Shown piece after piece: positions 42,200 through 51,975 of a DNA stretch of 64,000 nt. The notes beneath the pieces are model-generated. The model did no database searches. It had not been told where the DNA came from and saw only the letters and a list, made by a program, of their open reading frames with translations. The position numbers were made by a program, and so were the translations under genes. Each line of letters starts with the position of its first letter. Within the stretch, counting starts at the first letter, position 1. This stretch comes from Thermanaerosceptrum fracticalcis (GTDB lineage Bacteria; Bacillota; Peptococcia; DRI-13), in assembly GCF_000746025.2 (NCBI RefSeq), contig NZ_CP045798.1, positions 3,021,501 to 3,085,500 on the forward strand. The letters run 5' to 3'.

Positions 42200-43240
42200 T
42201 TAATTGGTCCGGTACTTATCAAGGGCTTTCCGGGCAAAGGTATTGTCTATTAAACCATTGATATTTAGTTTGGCGTTAAGTTCTTTACTTTCCAGCATGA
42301 GTTTCTGGATTTTTTCCATACCGGTTTCACTGACAAGGGGAGTATCCGGCCATAAGCCCAGGGTCTTGTAACGGCTTATTCCCCTTAAAAGGGTACTTTC
42401 TTTTTCCTGGGGGAAATATTTTTGGGCGATTGCCTGGAGTTCCTCGGGGGAATGCATGTTGGTCCAGTGCAGTCCCCGCCAGTAGGCATTGAGAAACTTT
42501 TGGCAGAGGGCACTGTGTTTTTTCACATATTCGGGAGTGGCCATTACAGTAGCATAGGGTAAAGCATCTGGAAAATCATCCGCCGAAGATACCACTAATC
42601 CCGCATTCTCTTTTTCTAACCCAGAAGCCCAAGGTTCCATGGCCAGGAGGTAATCGCCGGTTCCTGCCCGATAAGTCCCGGTGAAGGTCTTGTAATTTAG
42701 ATTTTGGATGATATGAACGTTAATCAGAGGCTTGAGGTTTTGTTTGCGCAGCGTCTGTTCAAAAATCATTTCGGGGAGAGAGCCTGCGCTTTCACCGATT
42801 ACCACCTTGCCCTTTAGTTTCTGCCAGTGGAAAGGTTCTTCTGCTTTCCGGGCTACTAACATATGACCGTTTTTTTGTATTAACTGGGCTAGATGAATGG
42901 TTTCTTGCTTCTTCTTTTGCTGGAGATAATAAAAACTTAGCTCCGGTCCCGCCAGGAGGAGATGGGTTTCCCCGTTAAACAGTTTAGTATAGCCCGTATT
43001 ACTGTCCCAGGCGGTTTCCAGGCTAACGTTCAGTCCCTCGTCCCGGAAATAGCCAAGCTCTATGGCGGTATAGAGGGGAAGAAAGACCAGGGAATGTACC
43101 ACTTCCGTTACTTTTATATCAGCAACCGGCACATCTTTTTTCGGTAAGGGGGCAGGTTCCGTACTGCTGCAGGAGCAGGTGGCTGTTAACAATAATAAGA
43201 GAATAAGAATGCATATGGCCAGTCTGTGTTTAGACACCAT
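42200..43240 (-). CDS. Substrate-binding lipoprotein, NMT1/SsuA-like ABC type
   Basis: 346 residues. Signal peptide ending in 'LLLTATCSCSS', giving a probable lipoprotein though the lipobox is not canonical. The rest is an NMT1-like periplasmic-type binding fold: 'VHSLVFLPLYTAIELGYFRDEGLNVSLE', 'GKVVIGESAGSLPEMIFEQTLRKQ', and 'YVKKHSALCQKFLNAYWRG'. Such proteins bind thiamine precursors, nitrate, sulfonates or riboflavin. No permease or ATPase gene is nearby, so it is an orphan component here. ATG 43240 has GGAGGTGGT directly upstream; longer frames to 43387 are not supported. Confidence 0.85.
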   Translation of the reverse strand: MVSKHRLAICILILLLLLTATCSCSSTEPAPLPKKDVPVADIKVTEVVHSLVFLPLYTAIELGYFRDEGLNVSLETAWDSNTGYTKLFNGETHLLLAGPELSFYYLQQKKKQETIHLAQLIQKNGHMLVARKAEEPFHWQKLKGKVVIGESAGSLPEMIFEQTLRKQNLKPLINVHIIQNLNYKTFTGTYRAGTGDYLLAMEPWASGLEKENAGLVVSSADDFPDALPYATVMATPEYVKKHSALCQKFLNAYWRGLHWTNMHSPEELQAIAQKYFPQEKESTLLRGISRYKTLGLWPDTPLVSETGMEKIQKLMLESKELNAKLNINGLIDNTFARKALDKYRTN

Positions 43241-43426
43241 ACCACCTCCGGATAAATAGACTTTAATATACTTTTTATTTACAAGGAAAAAAGTATATGC
43301 CTGTTTTATACCAGTCCGAAAGTATAAATTCGTAGGGCACAAGTCTCCGTACAGCAAGGAAATGTCATACCATGGCACAAACTGCATAAGTATTAGCTAG
43401 GTATTCTAGACCGGAGGGGGATTGGT

Positions 43427-43924
43427 ATGAGGAGGGACCTAAGGTTTTGGCGAAAGATTAAACAAGTTCCCGGTTCTTTACAAAGGTTTTATGAGGGACC
43501 GGAATACGGCTTAGAGTTAAAGGCTGTCTGGCTGGGTTTCACCACGGCTTTGGGTGTCTGGTTTTGTGCCGTTTGTCTTGGTTTGTTATGGATTATGCTA
43601 AAGGGAGCAGGTTCGTACTGGTTTGGGGCTTATGTCTACCTGGTGGGATTACTGGGAGTATTTTTAGGAGGATTGTTCGCCGGCAGCCGGGTCAATAAAA
43701 AAGGGTGGCTCCACGGTCTCTGGGTAGGGGTGCTCTTGGGTATGCTGGGGATTATCGTTAATCTGGAACTGGCACCCCAGCTTCTTTCCCTGGCCAGTAT
43801 GGGCAGGCAACTCCTGGTTTGGTCCCTGTGGGGTCTTACCGGTGGCTATATCGGCAGTTTATTGCTCTACTGGCCGCAAAAAAAATCCATATCCCGGAAG
43901 GAGAAAAGACCGGGCGCCTGGTAG
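43427..43924 (+). CDS. TIGR04086 family membrane protein
   Basis: 165 residues with four membrane helices in the usual TIGR04086 arrangement: 'AVWLGFTTALGVWFCAVCLGLL', 'AYVYLVGLLGVFLGGLFAGSRVNKKGWLHGLWVGVLLG', and a final helix before a basic tail. The family is common in spore-forming Firmicutes and has no known role. It starts at ATG 43427, preceded by CCGGAGGGG, and stands alone before the T-box. Confidence 0.82.
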   Translation: MRRDLRFWRKIKQVPGSLQRFYEGPEYGLELKAVWLGFTTALGVWFCAVCLGLLWIMLKGAGSYWFGAYVYLVGLLGVFLGGLFAGSRVNKKGWLHGLWVGVLLGMLGIIVNLELAPQLLSLASMGRQLLVWSLWGLTGGYIGSLLLYWPQKKSISRKEKRPGAW

Positions 43925-44009
43925 AGGTGTAGGCTCACGAGAGCACCCTGCCGGGCTTGTTCCTTGACAAAAGATATGTAAATCGCTAACATAGGAAACA
44001 AGGACAAAA

Positions 44010-44250
44010 ACAAGAGAAAACCGGCGCAAGGGAGTAGTAGGTCTATATCCTTTCAGAGAGGTGAATCCGCGGCTGTAAGATTCACTAAGGCAAGTATAGG
44101 CCCAAGTCGCCCTGAAGGTGCGGTATTGAACTTCAGTAGATACCGCCGGGTAAGCCCGTTACAGCAAAAGATGAGAGCCCTTTACCGGGAATTAAGGTGG
44201 TACCGCGGAACAGCATCCCTTCCGTCCTTTTTTGGAATGGAAGGGATTTC
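44010..44250 (+). ncRNA. T-box leader of valS, specifier GUC (Val)
   Basis: The T-box sequence AAGGTGGTACCGCG is at 44194-44207 and the terminator ATCCCTTCC/GGAAGGGAT follows with a T-rich run at about 44214-44248. In Stem I, AGGG pairs with CCCT (44110-44113) and GGTCTAT with ATAGGCC (44096-44102), leaving a specifier loop with AGTAGTA on one side and CAAGTCG on the other. The codon GTC at 44106-44108 specifies valine, in agreement with the gene downstream. Uncharged tRNA-Val should stabilise the antiterminator and allow valS transcription. Confidence 0.95.
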
Positions 44251-44252
44251 TA

Positions 44253-44433
44253 TTTTAGTTACTAGTTACTAGTTACTAGTTATCAGTTACTAATTACTAG
44301 TGAATAATAGCCCTTCTCACCACCAGATTTTTCCGGAATTAGACTTTCTTCAAAAAAAAGCAAACTTAGTAAATAGTTTTAGGGAATTCATCAATAAACA
44401 CTAATAACTAGCAACTAGCAACTAGTAACTAAT
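44253..44433. repeat. Opposed heptamer arms between the T-box and valS
   Basis: Left arm: tandem AGTTACT units (44256-44302). Right arm: tandem AACTAGC/AACTAGT units (44403-44433). They are complementary and 100 bp apart, inside the valS leader just before its ribosome binding site. Confidence 0.7.
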
Positions 44434-44449
44434 CAAGGAGGTAATACTC

Positions 44450-47092
44450 ATGAGTACAAACTTGCCTACTACTTATGATCCTAAGAATGTTGAAGAGAAG
44501 TGGTATAAGGTCTGGGAAAACAACGGGTATTTTCACGCCGAGGTTGATAAGACCAGGACGCCCTTTTCTATTGTCATGCCCCCGCCCAACGTTACAGGTT
44601 CCTTGCACCTGGGACATGCCCTGGACAATACCCTGCAGGATATCCTCACCAGGTGGCGGCGCATGCAGGGGTACAACACCCTCTGGCTGCCGGGTACCGA
44701 CCATGCCGGGATTGCCACCCAGGCCAAGGTAGAGGAGCAGCTGGCCAAAGAAGGATTTAGCAAATACGACCTGGGCCGGGAAAAATTCTTAGAAAGGGTC
44801 TGGGATTGGAAACACCAGTACGGGAACCGCATCACCCAGCAGCTCAGAAAACTGGGTACATCCTGCGACTGGCAGCGGGAACGCTTTACTCTGGATGAAG
44901 GGTGTTCCAAAGCCGTACAGGAAGTCTTTGTCCGCCTTTATGAAAAAGGACTGATTTACCAGGGTAACTATATCATCAACTGGTGCCCCAAGTGCCAGAC
45001 CACTATTTCCGATATCGAGGTTGAACATGAACCGAAGATAGGTAAAATCTGGCATATCAAGTATCCTGTTATCGATTCCGATGAATACATCGTGGTGGCT
45101 ACCACCAGGCCGGAGACCATGCTGGGTGATACGGGCGTAGCTGTGCATCCAGAGGATGAGCGCTACCGTCACCTCATTGGCAAAAAAGTCATGCTGCCCC
45201 TCATGGACAGGGCTATTCCCATTTTTGCCGACGAATATGTGGATAAAGAATTCGGCAGCGGCGCTGTCAAAGTAACCCCCGCCCATGACCCCAACGATTT
45301 TGAAATGGGTTTACGGCACAATCTGGAACAGGTAGTGGTCATGGACCGTGAGGCTTTTATGAACGAGAATGCCGGCAACTACCAGGGCATGAGCCGTTAT
45401 GAGGCCCGGGAAAGGATTGTCCAGGACTTAAAAGCCATGGGTCTTTTGGTGAAGGTGGAAGAACATGAACATGCCGTAGGCCAGTGCTACCGCTGTGATA
45501 CCGTGGTAGAGCCCATGATCTCCAAACAGTGGTTTGTCAAAATGAAGCCCCTGGCCGAACCGGCCATCCAGGCCGTTTTAGACGGTAGGACCAGGTTTGT
45601 GCCTGAAAGGTTCACTAAAATTTATTTGAACTGGATGGAGAATATCCGTAACTGGTGCATCAGCCGCCAGCTGTGGTGGGGCCATCGCATTCCCGTCTGG
45701 TACTGCCAGGACTGTGGAGAAGTCATTTGCGCCAAGGAACCCCCCACATCCTGTAGTAAGTGCGAAAGCTCTCGTTTGGAACAGGATCCCGATGTCCTCG
45801 ATACCTGGTTCAGTTCGGGGTTATGGCCTTTTTCCACCATGGGCTGGCCGGAGAAAACCGGGGAACTGGAACATTTTTATCCTACTTCGGTACTGGTGAC
45901 GGGCCGTGATATCATATTTTTCTGGGTAGCCCGCATGATCTTTTCAGCCCTGGAGTTTATGGAAGATGTTCCTTTCAGGGAAGTCTTCATCCATGGTTTG
46001 GTCCTGGATGCCCAGGGCCGCAAAATGAGTAAATCCCTGGGGAATGGGGTGGATCCCCTGGAGGTCATTGAGCAGTACGGCGCCGACACCCTGCGCTTTA
46101 TGCTGATCACCGGCAATACCCCGGGTAATGACCTGCGGTTCCAGTTTGAACGGCTGGAGGCAGCCAGGAACTTTGCCAATAAAATCTGGAATGCCTCCCG
46201 GTTCGCCTTAATGAACCTGGCTGATTATGAAGGAGATGACTTCCAGCCTGAATATACCCTGGCCGACCGCTGGATTATGAGCCGTTTCAACCGGGCCGCC
46301 AAAGAAGTGACCCGGAACCTGGAACGTTATGACCTGGGGGAAGCAGGCCGTGTCTTGTACGAATTTATCTGGAATGAATTCTGCGACTGGTATATCGAAC
46401 TCATTAAGCCGCGCCTTTACGGCAAGGAGACGGAAAGCAGCAAGCGTACGGCCCAAATGGTCTTAGCTCACGTCTTACGTAAGACTATGGAGCTTTTGCA
46501 TCCTTTCATGCCCTTTATCACCGAAGAAATCTGGCAGCACCTGCCCCACCAGGGAGAGACCATCATGCTGGCCCCCTGGCCTGCCCTTGAAGAGGGGCAG
46601 TTTGATGAAAAGGCCGAAGAAGACATGATTGTCATTATGGAGGTTATTAAAGCCATCCGTAACTTAAGAAGCGAAATGAATGTTCCACCCGGAAGGAAAG
46701 CGGAACTCATTCTTATGGCTCAAAATGACAGTATAACCAAGGCCTTACAGACCGGGGAAAGCTATATCATGACCTTAGCGGGGATCTCCCAGTTGGAAGT
46801 TGTTCCAATTAACCCCGTTAAGCCGGAACATGCCGTTACAGCTGTAGTGAGCGGTGTAGAAATCTACCTGCCCCTTAAGGGCCTGGTTGACGTGGAGAAG
46901 GAGTTAGCCCGCCTGCAAAAAGAACTGGAAAACCTTCATAAAGAGGTTGCCCGCCTGGCAGGCAAACTGAATAATCCCGGTTTTGTGGAGAAAGCGCCCA
47001 AGGATGTTGTGGAAAAGGAAAAAGCCAAACTCCTCGATTACCAGTCTAAGAAAGCGGCCATTGAAGAGAGAATGGCTTCACTGGGGGGTTAG
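44450..47092 (+). CDS. valS: Valyl-tRNA synthetase
   Basis: 880 residues. Class I synthetase. The HIGH-type motif is in '[17 protein letters not shown]' (near 45) and KMSKS in '[14 protein letters not shown]' (near 525). The CP1 editing domain lies between ('[19 protein letters not shown]'). The C-terminal coiled coil ('[20 protein letters not shown]', about 810-875) is typical of ValRS. ATG 44450 has AAGGAGG. A T-box controls it, and folC follows 4 bp after its stop. Confidence 0.98.
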   Translation: MSTNLPTTYDPKNVEEKWYKVWENNGYFHAEVDKTRTPFSIVMPPPNVTGSLHLGHALDNTLQDILTRWRRMQGYNTLWLPGTDHAGIATQAKVEEQLAKEGFSKYDLGREKFLERVWDWKHQYGNRITQQLRKLGTSCDWQRERFTLDEGCSKAVQEVFVRLYEKGLIYQGNYIINWCPKCQTTISDIEVEHEPKIGKIWHIKYPVIDSDEYIVVATTRPETMLGDTGVAVHPEDERYRHLIGKKVMLPLMDRAIPIFADEYVDKEFGSGAVKVTPAHDPNDFEMGLRHNLEQVVVMDREAFMNENAGNYQGMSRYEARERIVQDLKAMGLLVKVEEHEHAVGQCYRCDTVVEPMISKQWFVKMKPLAEPAIQAVLDGRTRFVPERFTKIYLNWMENIRNWCISRQLWWGHRIPVWYCQDCGEVICAKEPPTSCSKCESSRLEQDPDVLDTWFSSGLWPFSTMGWPEKTGELEHFYPTSVLVTGRDIIFFWVARMIFSALEFMEDVPFREVFIHGLVLDAQGRKMSKSLGNGVDPLEVIEQYGADTLRFMLITGNTPGNDLRFQFERLEAARNFANKIWNASRFALMNLADYEGDDFQPEYTLADRWIMSRFNRAAKEVTRNLERYDLGEAGRVLYEFIWNEFCDWYIELIKPRLYGKETESSKRTAQMVLAHVLRKTMELLHPFMPFITEEIWQHLPHQGETIMLAPWPALEEGQFDEKAEEDMIVIMEVIKAIRNLRSEMNVPPGRKAELILMAQNDSITKALQTGESYIMTLAGISQLEVVPINPVKPEHAVTAVVSGVEIYLPLKGLVDVEKELARLQKELENLHKEVARLAGKLNNPGFVEKAPKDVVEKEKAKLLDYQSKKAAIEERMASLGG

Positions 47093-47096
47093 TTTT

Positions 47097-48395
47097 ATGG
47101 AATATGCCCGAGCGCTGGAGACTATAGCCAATCTTACGAAGTTCGGTATCAACCTGGGGCTCTCAAGAATAACAAAACTTCTGGCCTTGTTAGGCAATCC
47201 CCATGAGGCAGTTCCCGTTGTCCATATTGGAGGCACCAACGGGAAAGGTTCCACTACCGCTATCCTGGCGGCGGTGTTAAAGGAAGCGGGCTACAAGGTG
47301 GGGGCTTATACCTCCCCCCACCTCATTTCCTATACTGAGCGATATATGATCAATGGTAACCCTATTGCCGAAGAAGAGTTTGCCCGGCTGGTCAGTGAAG
47401 TGGTTCCTTTATCTGAACAAGTGTATACCTCTACCGGTGAATACCCTACGGAATTTGAGGTGTTAACGGCTTTGGCTTTCCTCTACTTTTACCGGGAGAA
47501 AGTCGATATACTCCTCCTGGAAGTAGGCATGGGCGGGGACATTGATTCCACCAACGTGGTCTCTTCGCCTCTTTTATCCATCATTACCAATGTGACCCTG
47601 GACCACCAGGATTATCTCGGTCCCACACCCCGGGAGATTGCAATAAGAAAGGGCGGCATTATCAAGAAGAACCGTCCTGTGATTACAGCCGCCCAGGATG
47701 AAGAAGTACTTAACGTACTGCGTTCTATAGCCCAGGAAAAGAGGGCTCCTTTGTGGGAAGTATTTAAAGAGGTACAGTGGGAAAAGATCAGTGAGGATGA
47801 GATAGGCCAGACTTTCCGGGCGCAGACGAAGGAGCAGGATTATGGGGAGCTTTATCTGTCTCTCCAGGGTGACCACCAGCTTGTTAACGGTGCCACAGCC
47901 CTCCTGGTCCTGGAAGTCCTCCAGGCCCAGGGATGGAACATTACCCGGGAAAAGATTAAAAAAGGTTTTGCTGCCGCCGCCTGGCCCGGCCGCCTGGAAA
48001 TCATGGGTCATGATCCCCTGGTGGTCATAGATGGAGCCCATAATGCCGCGGGAATGGAGGCTTTGTCCCGCTGGCTCCGGAATAAACGTCCTCATCATCC
48101 GAAAATCATCCTGGTCATCGGTATGCTGGCCGATAAAGACCGGCTGGGAGCAGCCAACTTTTTAGCTTCCCTGGTAGACAAAGTGGTCATTACCAAACCC
48201 CTCTCCCCCCGGGCCGGCAACTGGCAGGAATTGGCCTCCTATTTCGGCAAGGAGCCGGGGGATGTTTATATTATTGAAAATCTGAACAGGGCTATAAACC
48301 AGGGTTTAGAGGAAGCCCGAGAAAGTGATCTGGTGTTAATTACAGGATCTTTATACCTAATCGGCGAAGCGCGTAAAATTCTCCTCAATAGCTAG
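47097..48395 (+). CDS. folC: Folylpolyglutamate synthase / dihydrofolate synthase
   Basis: 432 residues. Mur-ligase-like enzyme that adds glutamate to folates. P-loop 'HIGGTNGKGSTTAILAAVL' near 42, 'GMGGDIDSTNVV', 'LDHQDYLGPT', and 'VIDGAHNAAGMEALSRWL' near 310. Start ATG 47097 follows GGGGGG at the end of valS; an upstream in-frame start lies inside valS and is rejected. valS-folC is a common Firmicute operon. Confidence 0.96.
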   Translation: MEYARALETIANLTKFGINLGLSRITKLLALLGNPHEAVPVVHIGGTNGKGSTTAILAAVLKEAGYKVGAYTSPHLISYTERYMINGNPIAEEEFARLVSEVVPLSEQVYTSTGEYPTEFEVLTALAFLYFYREKVDILLLEVGMGGDIDSTNVVSSPLLSIITNVTLDHQDYLGPTPREIAIRKGGIIKKNRPVITAAQDEEVLNVLRSIAQEKRAPLWEVFKEVQWEKISEDEIGQTFRAQTKEQDYGELYLSLQGDHQLVNGATALLVLEVLQAQGWNITREKIKKGFAAAAWPGRLEIMGHDPLVVIDGAHNAAGMEALSRWLRNKRPHHPKIILVIGMLADKDRLGAANFLASLVDKVVITKPLSPRAGNWQELASYFGKEPGDVYIIENLNRAINQGLEEARESDLVLITGSLYLIGEARKILLNS

Positions 48396-48451
48396 AGTTC
48401 TAAACCCTATCCCATCCAACATAAAATGTAAGGTGGGATGGAGGTGTTAAT

Positions 48452-49270
48452 GTGCAGCGACAGCCTCATCTAAATAGACTTCTCTCCATATTTCTAGTTG
48501 TTAGTGCAGTAGTTGCTGCGTCTTTAGTATTAGGACAGGTTGTTGGGGGCTTTTATCTTGTTAACCTTGCTAAAGATGAGATAGCAACCGTGAACCCAAC
48601 TAAAAGTGCGGAGCAGGACAGTTCGGGTAAAAAAAAGGTTTTGCGGCTAAAACAATTTAATTATTATACAGTACAAATCGCCGCTTTCAGCCAGCAGGAA
48701 GAAGCCCTGGCCTTGGGCAGGAAGCTGGCCGAAAAAAGTTTGCCCGTAGTGATAACCGGAGAGCCTCCTTACAAGGTCTGTTTAGGCTTTGTCAACAATC
48801 AGGAAAAATTACTGACTCTCGCCAACAGTATACAGGTTAATGGTCAAAAGTCTATTGTCGTTAAAGGTGAGGTTAATTCTATCGCTTTTAAATTTGCAGC
48901 AGAAGATACTTTTGCCGAAAAGGAAATTGCGCCTTTTTTGGGCCGGGTCAGCATCTGCCTGGAGAAGGGATTGTTATTATACGGCAGTACCGATATAAAA
49001 GATTATCCGGAAAGTGATTTTAAAGGAAAATTTTCCCTCCTGGTCGGGGAACTGTATGAAGTATCCACCATGGGCTTAAATATTGCCCGCCAGGAGAAAG
49101 CCCGTGAGACAACCAAAGGAATACTGATTTTAACGGAAAGGTGTCGGGATTGGGCCAAAAGTTTAGAAGTGTTAAATGGCCAGTGGCAGGAAAAAAACCT
49201 TATCCTCAGCCAGCAGCAAGCCCTGGCTCTTGTGGAAGACTATTACAGGTTTTTAGGTAATTCTAACTAA
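48452..49270 (+). CDS. SPOR-domain membrane protein
   Basis: 272 residues. One N-terminal helix (about 10-38, 'LLSIFLVVSAVVAASLVLGQVVGG'), a linker, and a SPOR domain (about 68-135, 'NYYTVQIAAFSQQEEALALGRKLAEKSLPVVI') that would bind denuded peptidoglycan outside the cell. The remaining 135 residues are helical and unassigned. GTG 48452 follows GGAGGTG. It follows folC by 56 bp, as in many Clostridia. Confidence 0.85.
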   Translation: MQRQPHLNRLLSIFLVVSAVVAASLVLGQVVGGFYLVNLAKDEIATVNPTKSAEQDSSGKKKVLRLKQFNYYTVQIAAFSQQEEALALGRKLAEKSLPVVITGEPPYKVCLGFVNNQEKLLTLANSIQVNGQKSIVVKGEVNSIAFKFAAEDTFAEKEIAPFLGRVSICLEKGLLLYGSTDIKDYPESDFKGKFSLLVGELYEVSTMGLNIARQEKARETTKGILILTERCRDWAKSLEVLNGQWQEKNLILSQQQALALVEDYYRFLGNSN

Positions 49271-49295
49271 TAGAAAGAATATTTAAATAGGAATC

Positions 49296-49325
49296 TTGTA
49301 CTACTCTTTGGGCCTATGTTATAAT
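49296..49325 (+). promoter_or_regulatory. Promoter of the second rex
   Basis: TTGTAC (49296-49301), 18-bp spacer, consensus TATAAT (49320-49325). No Rex operator is seen in this stretch. Confidence 0.7.
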
Positions 49326-49347
49326 TACTCACAAAGGAGGAGTGGCC

Positions 49348-49980
49348 TTGAAAACCTTGAAGATTCCTGAAGCAACCATTATTAGATTATCCGTATATTC
49401 AAGATATCTGACCCAACTGGATAAGAACGGGATAACTACTATTTCCTCGGGTGAAATTGCTGACGGTGTTGGGGGTACTCCCGCCCAAGTCCGAAAAGAC
49501 CTGGCCTATTTTGGTGAGTTTGGCACCCGGGGTGTAGGGTACAATGTAAGGGATTTAAACGAACAGATAATTAAGATTCTCGGGCTCTCCAACAAGTGGA
49601 ACGTAGTCATTGTCGGTGCCGGTAACCTGGGCTCCGCCCTTACCCAGTACAAGGGCTTCCTGGAGAGAGGTTTTAATGTGGTGGCCGTCTTTGATAACGA
49701 TATTAATAAAGTGGGCTTAAGATTATCGGGTATTCCCATTTATCCCATTGCCCGTGCAGAGGAGATTGTTAAGCAGGAAAGGGTGCAGATTGGCATTATT
49801 GCCGTGCCTGCTCCTTACGCTCAGGAGGTAGCCGATACCCTGGTCCAAGCAGGTGTCAAAGCCATTCTTAACTTTGCACCTCGTGTCATCTCCGTGCCTG
49901 ACGATATAGAGCTGCGTAACGTGGATTTGGCCGTAAACCTGGAAATATTGACCTTTAACTTAGGAATGAATAAGAAATAA
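49348..49980 (+). CDS. rex: Redox-sensing transcriptional repressor Rex (second copy)
   Basis: 210 residues. Winged-helix DNA-binding domain ('[33 protein letters not shown]') and NAD(H)-binding Rossmann domain ('[18 protein letters not shown]'). TTG 49348 has AGGAGG (49335-49340) 7 bp upstream; GTG 49342 is too close. It has its own promoter and terminator. Between it and the DRTGG signalling operon lie the second IS110 copy, decayed genes and a toxin-antitoxin pair. Confidence 0.95.
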   Translation: MKTLKIPEATIIRLSVYSRYLTQLDKNGITTISSGEIADGVGGTPAQVRKDLAYFGEFGTRGVGYNVRDLNEQIIKILGLSNKWNVVIVGAGNLGSALTQYKGFLERGFNVVAVFDNDINKVGLRLSGIPIYPIARAEEIVKQERVQIGIIAVPAPYAQEVADTLVQAGVKAILNFAPRVISVPDDIELRNVDLAVNLEILTFNLGMNKK

Positions 49981-50008
49981 GAAAGACGCTTGAATAGGCG
50001 TCTTTTTT
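49981..50008 (+). terminator. Terminator of the second rex
   Basis: AAGACGC (49983-49989) pairs with GCGTCTT (49998-50004), followed by T4. Confidence 0.9.
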
Positions 50009-50052
50009 GCTGCCTAAAACAGGCTTGCGTTAGTGTGTTATTTTAGTAAGTG

Positions 50053-51690
50053 TAGTACGAAAATAACCCTATCAAATAATCAATATGCTTGTAAGGCAAA
50101 AAAGACAATAACGAACTAGCAGATGCAAGTTCATGCATCTGACGGATTAATCCTTCTGGAGGATATAACTGTTAGACAGCTTACTGGACTTCTCTCACCT
50201 CCAGACCGAGTTTTTTAGCTTCGGCAATAATTCTTTTTACACGGAATTTTTCCTGTTTTTGTTTAGCTTTTTCAAAGGATGTCTCGTCGTAGTCAACATC
50301 TTTCTTCAATAAGTTGTAAATGATCACGAGGAGCTTTCTGGCTAATGCAATGAGAGCTTTCTTGGCCCCGCGGCGTTGTTTTATCTTCCAGTACCAAGAC
50401 GATAAATAGCTATCGCGTATTCGGGTGATGCACCAGGCAATTTCGCAAAGGATTCGTTTTAGATAGGTGTTGCCATGGGTGGTACGGGTGGACTTTTTTT
50501 TCCTGCACTTTCATTATTACCAGGACTTAAGCCCGCCCAGGAACAGATATGTTCCGCGGTTTTGAATCGGCTCATATCAATGCCGATTTCCGCCAAGATT
50601 GCAGCAGCGGCGGTTTTGTCAATCCCCGGGATGCCGTCCAGTTGCTCCAGTTGTCTTTGATATTGCTTGAGTTTTTCCTCAAGCTTTTGCTCTACCTGGT
50701 GAAGATGCTCGTAGTGCTGATCCAGCCACCCTAGCAAAAGCTTGAGGAACTCCCTTTGGTGAACATCCATTTTACCATTGACAGCCTGTTTGATCTCATG
50801 GAGCTTGCTCTTAGCGCGCCCCTTTACAAATGTTTCTACTTCGCGGGCAGATATCTTCCCGTAGCAGCAAAGGTGATCTATAATTGCTCGGCCTGATACG
50901 CCGAATATATCGGTGAGAAATGTTGACAGCTTAAAGCCGCAGCTTTGTAAGTGCTTTTCAATCCGATTTTTCTGGGAAGTAATTTCCTCGACGATGCTTT
51001 TACGGTACCGGGTCAGATTACGGAGTTCCCGGATAGGTTTCGAGGGGATAAAACTTCCTTCTAACAATCCGGCACGCAAGAGAGTGGCTATCCATTCAGC
51101 GTCCTTCATGTCGGTCTTTTTGCCAGGAACATTCTTCATGTGCCGGGCGTTGGTAACAATCAAAACCATACTGCCGTCAAAGGCTTCTTCCAGTACGTTA
51201 TATACAGGCTGCCAATAAACACCAGTACTTTCCATAGCCACATTCCGGCAGTTTTCCTCTTCCAGCCAGGCTTTTAGTTCATCAAGTCCAGCAAGAAGGG
51301 TGGAAAAAGTGCGGATGGTTTTAACTGGTTCCCCGTCAACATTGCCTTTTAATAAGCAGGCGACAACAGTTTCCTTGTGGACATCAAGACCACAACAAAT
51401 TTCCAGAATGTCTTGCATACGACTCACTCCTGCTCCAATGGATTTCAGGGATGATTGCCCGAGAAAATATGGAGTTTAGTACCCGTGCTGTTCCCAAGTC
51501 CTTAAAAACAAGGGGCGACAATTGGCCGTGCTCAAAGGCAATCAGGTTAGGTTTTTAGTCGAGGTTATACCATCAAAATACAATCAACCTTTGTCCCTGA
51601 TAATTCCAATGTAGCAGAAAATTAGACCATTGTAATCACTTCTACATATTTTCATAATTGGTTGTGCCTTCTAGGCATGGGTGGTTTTTA
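50053..51690 (-). mobile_element. IS110-family insertion sequence, copy 2 (1638 bp, inverted)
   Basis: Same length as copy 1 in opposite orientation, with no difference noticed by eye in the parts compared, including the two-frame transposase and the A8 run (50494-50501). Left end at 51690, right end near 50053. It separates the second rex from a decayed sensor-kinase fragment that begins at the left junction. The two copies bracket 18.7 kb of housekeeping genes and could mediate inversion of that segment. Confidence 0.92.
50181..51418 (-). CDS. IS110-family transposase, copy 2, two-frame gene with A8 slippage site
   Basis: The first-frame product is identical to the copy-1 product: ATG at 51418 (complement), stop at 50459. 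The A8 run (50494-50501) and the downstream frame, ending at 50181, are also the same, so a -1 shift again gives about 412 residues. That both copies keep the same shift and are so alike argues that the arrangement is compatible with transposition. See copy 1 for catalytic motifs. Confidence 0.85.
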
Positions 51691-51860
51691 GGAAATCTGA
51701 TTGACAATGCTTTTGAAGCTGCAGAACCCCTTCCCGTTACTCATAGGCTGGTAGAGTTGCAAATTGACTCTAATGGGCAGGAATATATCTTTAATATAAG
51801 TATGATGATACCGGCCCCCAGTATAAGAAAGATATTTTTTAGGGTGCATCTACTCACCTT
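51691..51860 (+). pseudogene. Decayed sensor histidine kinase C-terminal fragment
   Basis: Starting at the IS junction, one frame reads 'GNLIDNAFEAAE', the N-box of CitA/DcuS-type kinases. After a frameshift another frame reads 'DDTGPQYKKDIF', stop, 'GASTHL', resembling the G1 box and the following IFE-GxSTK motif. The N-terminal part is absent on the other side of the IS. It is a remnant, not a working gene. Confidence 0.7.
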
Positions 51861-51975
51861 CCAGACCCATGTTTAAAGAATAATATACCCTCTATGAAGA
51901 AAAATACCCATGATGCGCATGTTTCGGGACCAACGGGGCCTTTTTATTTTTGCTATTAATGAGAACGTCTTATAA
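51861..51975. other. AT-rich spacer in the accretion zone
   Basis: No coding frame is supported. It separates the two decayed genes. Confidence 0.4.

Noticed and set aside
46983-47096. Upstream start for folC inside valS
   Set aside because: It would add 38 residues read out of frame from the valS coiled coil; ATG 47097 gives the conserved start.
29739-51690. Composite transposon bounded by the two IS110 copies
   Set aside because: The 18.7 kb between them is conserved housekeeping DNA in the usual gene order, with no cargo. IS110 elements are not known to move as such composites.
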